Shown piece by piece: positions 61,850-64,000 of a stretch of 64,000 bases of DNA. The stretch is taken from NCBI GenBank assembly GCA_003586115.2, contig QVOM02000116.1:39314128-39378127 (forward strand). Direction: 5' to 3'. Source of the stretch: Salvator merianae (lineage: Eukaryota > Chordata > Lepidosauria > Squamata > Teiidae). How positions within the stretch are numbered: the first letter of the stretch is position 1; each line of letters starts with the position of its first letter. Made by a program: the position numbers and the translations under genes. The notes beneath the pieces are model-generated. The model did not search any database. It was given only the letters and a program-made list of their open reading frames with translations, and was not told the origin of the DNA.

Positions 61850-62854
61850 TCAGAGCCAGTTGGAGCCCCATCCATCTGAATTCCCCAGAATTATAGAAAC
61901 TGGATGTTTGGATTACTCTATAGTTACTACTGTTTTAAAAAATTAAAATCAGGCTTAGAAGGGAGCAGCTATACTGGGGGGAAATGATGTGGCAGGCTCA
62001 CTTAGAATTCACATGTGACTGGTTACTCCAGTGTTTTCTCAGTGTAGCACTATGTACATTGTTGAAATGAGAACGACCAAGACAGGACAGAAAGCAGATA
62101 AGCAAAGCAACTGCCATTTTACTGCTGATGCATCCGGACACTTCTCTCTTCATCATCAATAATTTTCTCATTATACCAACTTTTTGTTACCCTTCCACAA
62201 CATGACTGGTAAGAAGGCCTCAGGATCTGCTGATTCTAAAAGAAGTTTAAATAGAATTGCATCTTCTGGCTGCTACACTGTCTCTTCAATTAGTGCAATA
62301 AACTCTGGAGTTAAAAACCTGTAATTTCTACTGTTATCATACATTACAGAGGCAATCATTTTAGCACAGAGACTGTGCCAATTCTGAAGCTTAACTGTAT
62401 CTGCGTAATGATGTAATTAGCCTGTCAAAATTCATTCCACATCAGCAAGTTTGATTTGATCTTTAAAAACAATTTGACTACAGTTGTCAACACAGGTGCA
62501 CATGGAGAGTTAAGCATCAGCCTGATTTTAAAAAGAGATGCTAGCTAGATTAATCACTTGGTTATGCTACATCTTGAAATTCATAAATCATAAGACAGCC
62601 AGTGCTGCTCTTACGCAGAGCCCTGAAAGGGCACAGTAAATGTTTTAGTGGCTTTTAACATATGTTCAGTTTACTTAGACTAAATCCAGACAGAAGTTTA
62701 TTTTGAAATCTGTTTCGGTCACCCATGCATGAAGACCTGCACATTCATTGAGATCTGGCAGAAGGGCCCTCCCGATAGTGCCACCAATCTCATAAACTAA
62801 AGGGGTTGGGGATCCAGAGAAAGCTATCTCTGTTGTCTCTAGTGGTGAAATTTG

Positions 62855-62880
62855 TTCATTCATTCATTCATTCATTCATT
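62855..62880. repeat. (TTCA)n tetranucleotide repeat
   Basis: Perfect run of TTCA/ATTC units just after an unassigned sequence block. Confidence 0.9.
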
Positions 62881-64000
62881 TCCACCACCAGAAGGTTTCA
62901 AGGTGAGTCACAACACAACAAAATAAACAGTACAGCACATGGACAAAATCCGCAAGTTGTTATTAAATAAAACCCAATTAACTGCCTCCCTTCTTGGGAT
63001 GCATCAGACACCATTATAATATATTTTTACATGGTTAGTGAAGGCACATCTTTGCTTGGTGATTTCATCAAAAAGGCAATCTATCCTCCCATTCATCCAC
63101 ACTATACTGTGATTTTTATATTTGCAGCACTTAACTGTTTTTTTTAACTTGGTTCCTGTGTGTTTTTAATTGCTGCAACACCCCCTAAGACCTTAGGGTA
63201 TAAATTAAAATAAATATTTAAATAATGCTCTCATCAAATTGTCAACCCATGCTTTTTTTCCATTTCATTCAGCTTATTTTTTTTTTTTTAAAAAAAATCA
63301 ATAAAGTTGTATCTAGATGTGAAGGTGAGGGTTGCAGCAGAGCAGGAAATCTGGATTTCCTGCTTCCAGTGGTGAAAACAGTCTTACTCTTAATGCAAAT
63401 AGCATGCACTGGAAGAGGGAACTTCAACCTGGCCAGTGCACCACTGGAAGCTGGAAAGGTTCCTGCTGTCATCACACTGTTCTTAAAGTGGTGCTGGTAG
63501 CCAGGGCAAAGAAGACTGAGGCTTGAAAAGAAGGACCTCTTTGTCTGGGGTGGGGCTGGATGCTGCCCAAATGCTGGTATGCATCATATGACCACTCCCA
63601 GTTTAGGTTTTGATGCCTCACTTCATACCCTGCATATCTAAATATGAAGTAAAAAGCACCCATTTTGCACACACAATTATTGTTGGTATGTTGGTCTTTT
63701 GCAAGCAGTTGTCCATTTTGTAGGTCAGTGCATTTTAATTGTCTATGCTTGTAGCAAACATCTAACCCTAACTGCTTTAGTCTCAGTCTAAAATAGATAC
63801 ATGTATATACGGAGGCAGGACACAGCTTACCTTACTGCTATCTATTTTGGCACTGAAGAATTTTGAAACATTGGCATGGATTTATCAATTTTGTTAACTT
63901 CATTTCTTTAAATGAATTTTACAATTGTATGTGGCCTTGGGCTCATTCTGAGGAAGGGCAGAATATAAATATGAGCAGTATTTATAAATCATACATACTT

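Larger units (their letters stand above)
47460..64000. other. Upstream intergenic region, no gene seen
   Basis: About 16.5 kb without any exon-like or conserved protein signal on either strand. The identifiable content is transposon-derived and is listed separately. The stretches 48060-49210, 50090-51320, 56070-58450, 58550-60150 and 61850-64000 hold only unassigned sequence; 56840-57360 is GC-richer with overlapping open frames on both strands but no protein resemblance. Confidence 0.6.

Overview
The window is vertebrate nuclear DNA, most likely from a squamate reptile (lizard or snake). It is AT-rich, has long introns, and carries a repeat set typical of squamates: CR1 LINEs, L1 LINEs, BovB/RTE LINEs, a Ty3/gypsy LTR element, a tRNA-headed SINE and a solo retroviral-type LTR. 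The species cannot be named from the sequence. Nothing in the window is prokaryotic.

The only gene I can support is a complete KIF5B (conventional kinesin-1 heavy chain) on the minus strand, from the start codon at 46881 to the stop codon at 8516. I placed 25 coding exons by splice sites, reading phase and the known protein. The exon lengths sum to 2898 nt, which is 965 codons plus stop, with no frameshift and no internal stop. The protein follows human KIF5B (963 aa as I recall it) without gaps as far as the last few residues. The P-loop, switch I, switch II, stalk and the autoinhibitory IAK motif are all present. Three things stand out: a changed C-terminal tail read straight through to a stop in exon 25, a probable GC-AG intron 18, and a short upstream reading frame with a perfect Kozak context in the CpG-island leader.

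Layout on the + strand: 1-4866, intergenic sequence downstream of KIF5B; about 4867-8515, probable KIF5B 3' UTR containing a sense-oriented CR1 insertion (5746-6215); 8516-33300, exons 25 to 2 with short and medium introns; 33301-46755, the 13.5 kb intron 1, which holds most of the intragenic transposons (a CR1-like fragment, a Ty3/gypsy element with its 3' LTR, a CR1 split by a nested L1, and a second L1); 46756-46881, coding exon 1; about 46640-47460, a CpG-island promoter with CRE, CCAAT, NRF1 and GC/E2F-type motifs; 47460-64000, upstream intergenic sequence with no gene seen, containing a SINE, a GC-rich fold-back element with a related half-copy 11 kb away, a BovB/RTE cluster, a solo LTR with perfect 6-bp target duplications, and several repeat pairs that I cannot assign to a family.

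I found no sign of a new multi-gene system. The points most worth checking are the KIF5B splice and tail differences, the leader uORF, the datable nested insertion, and the two unassigned repeat families upstream.
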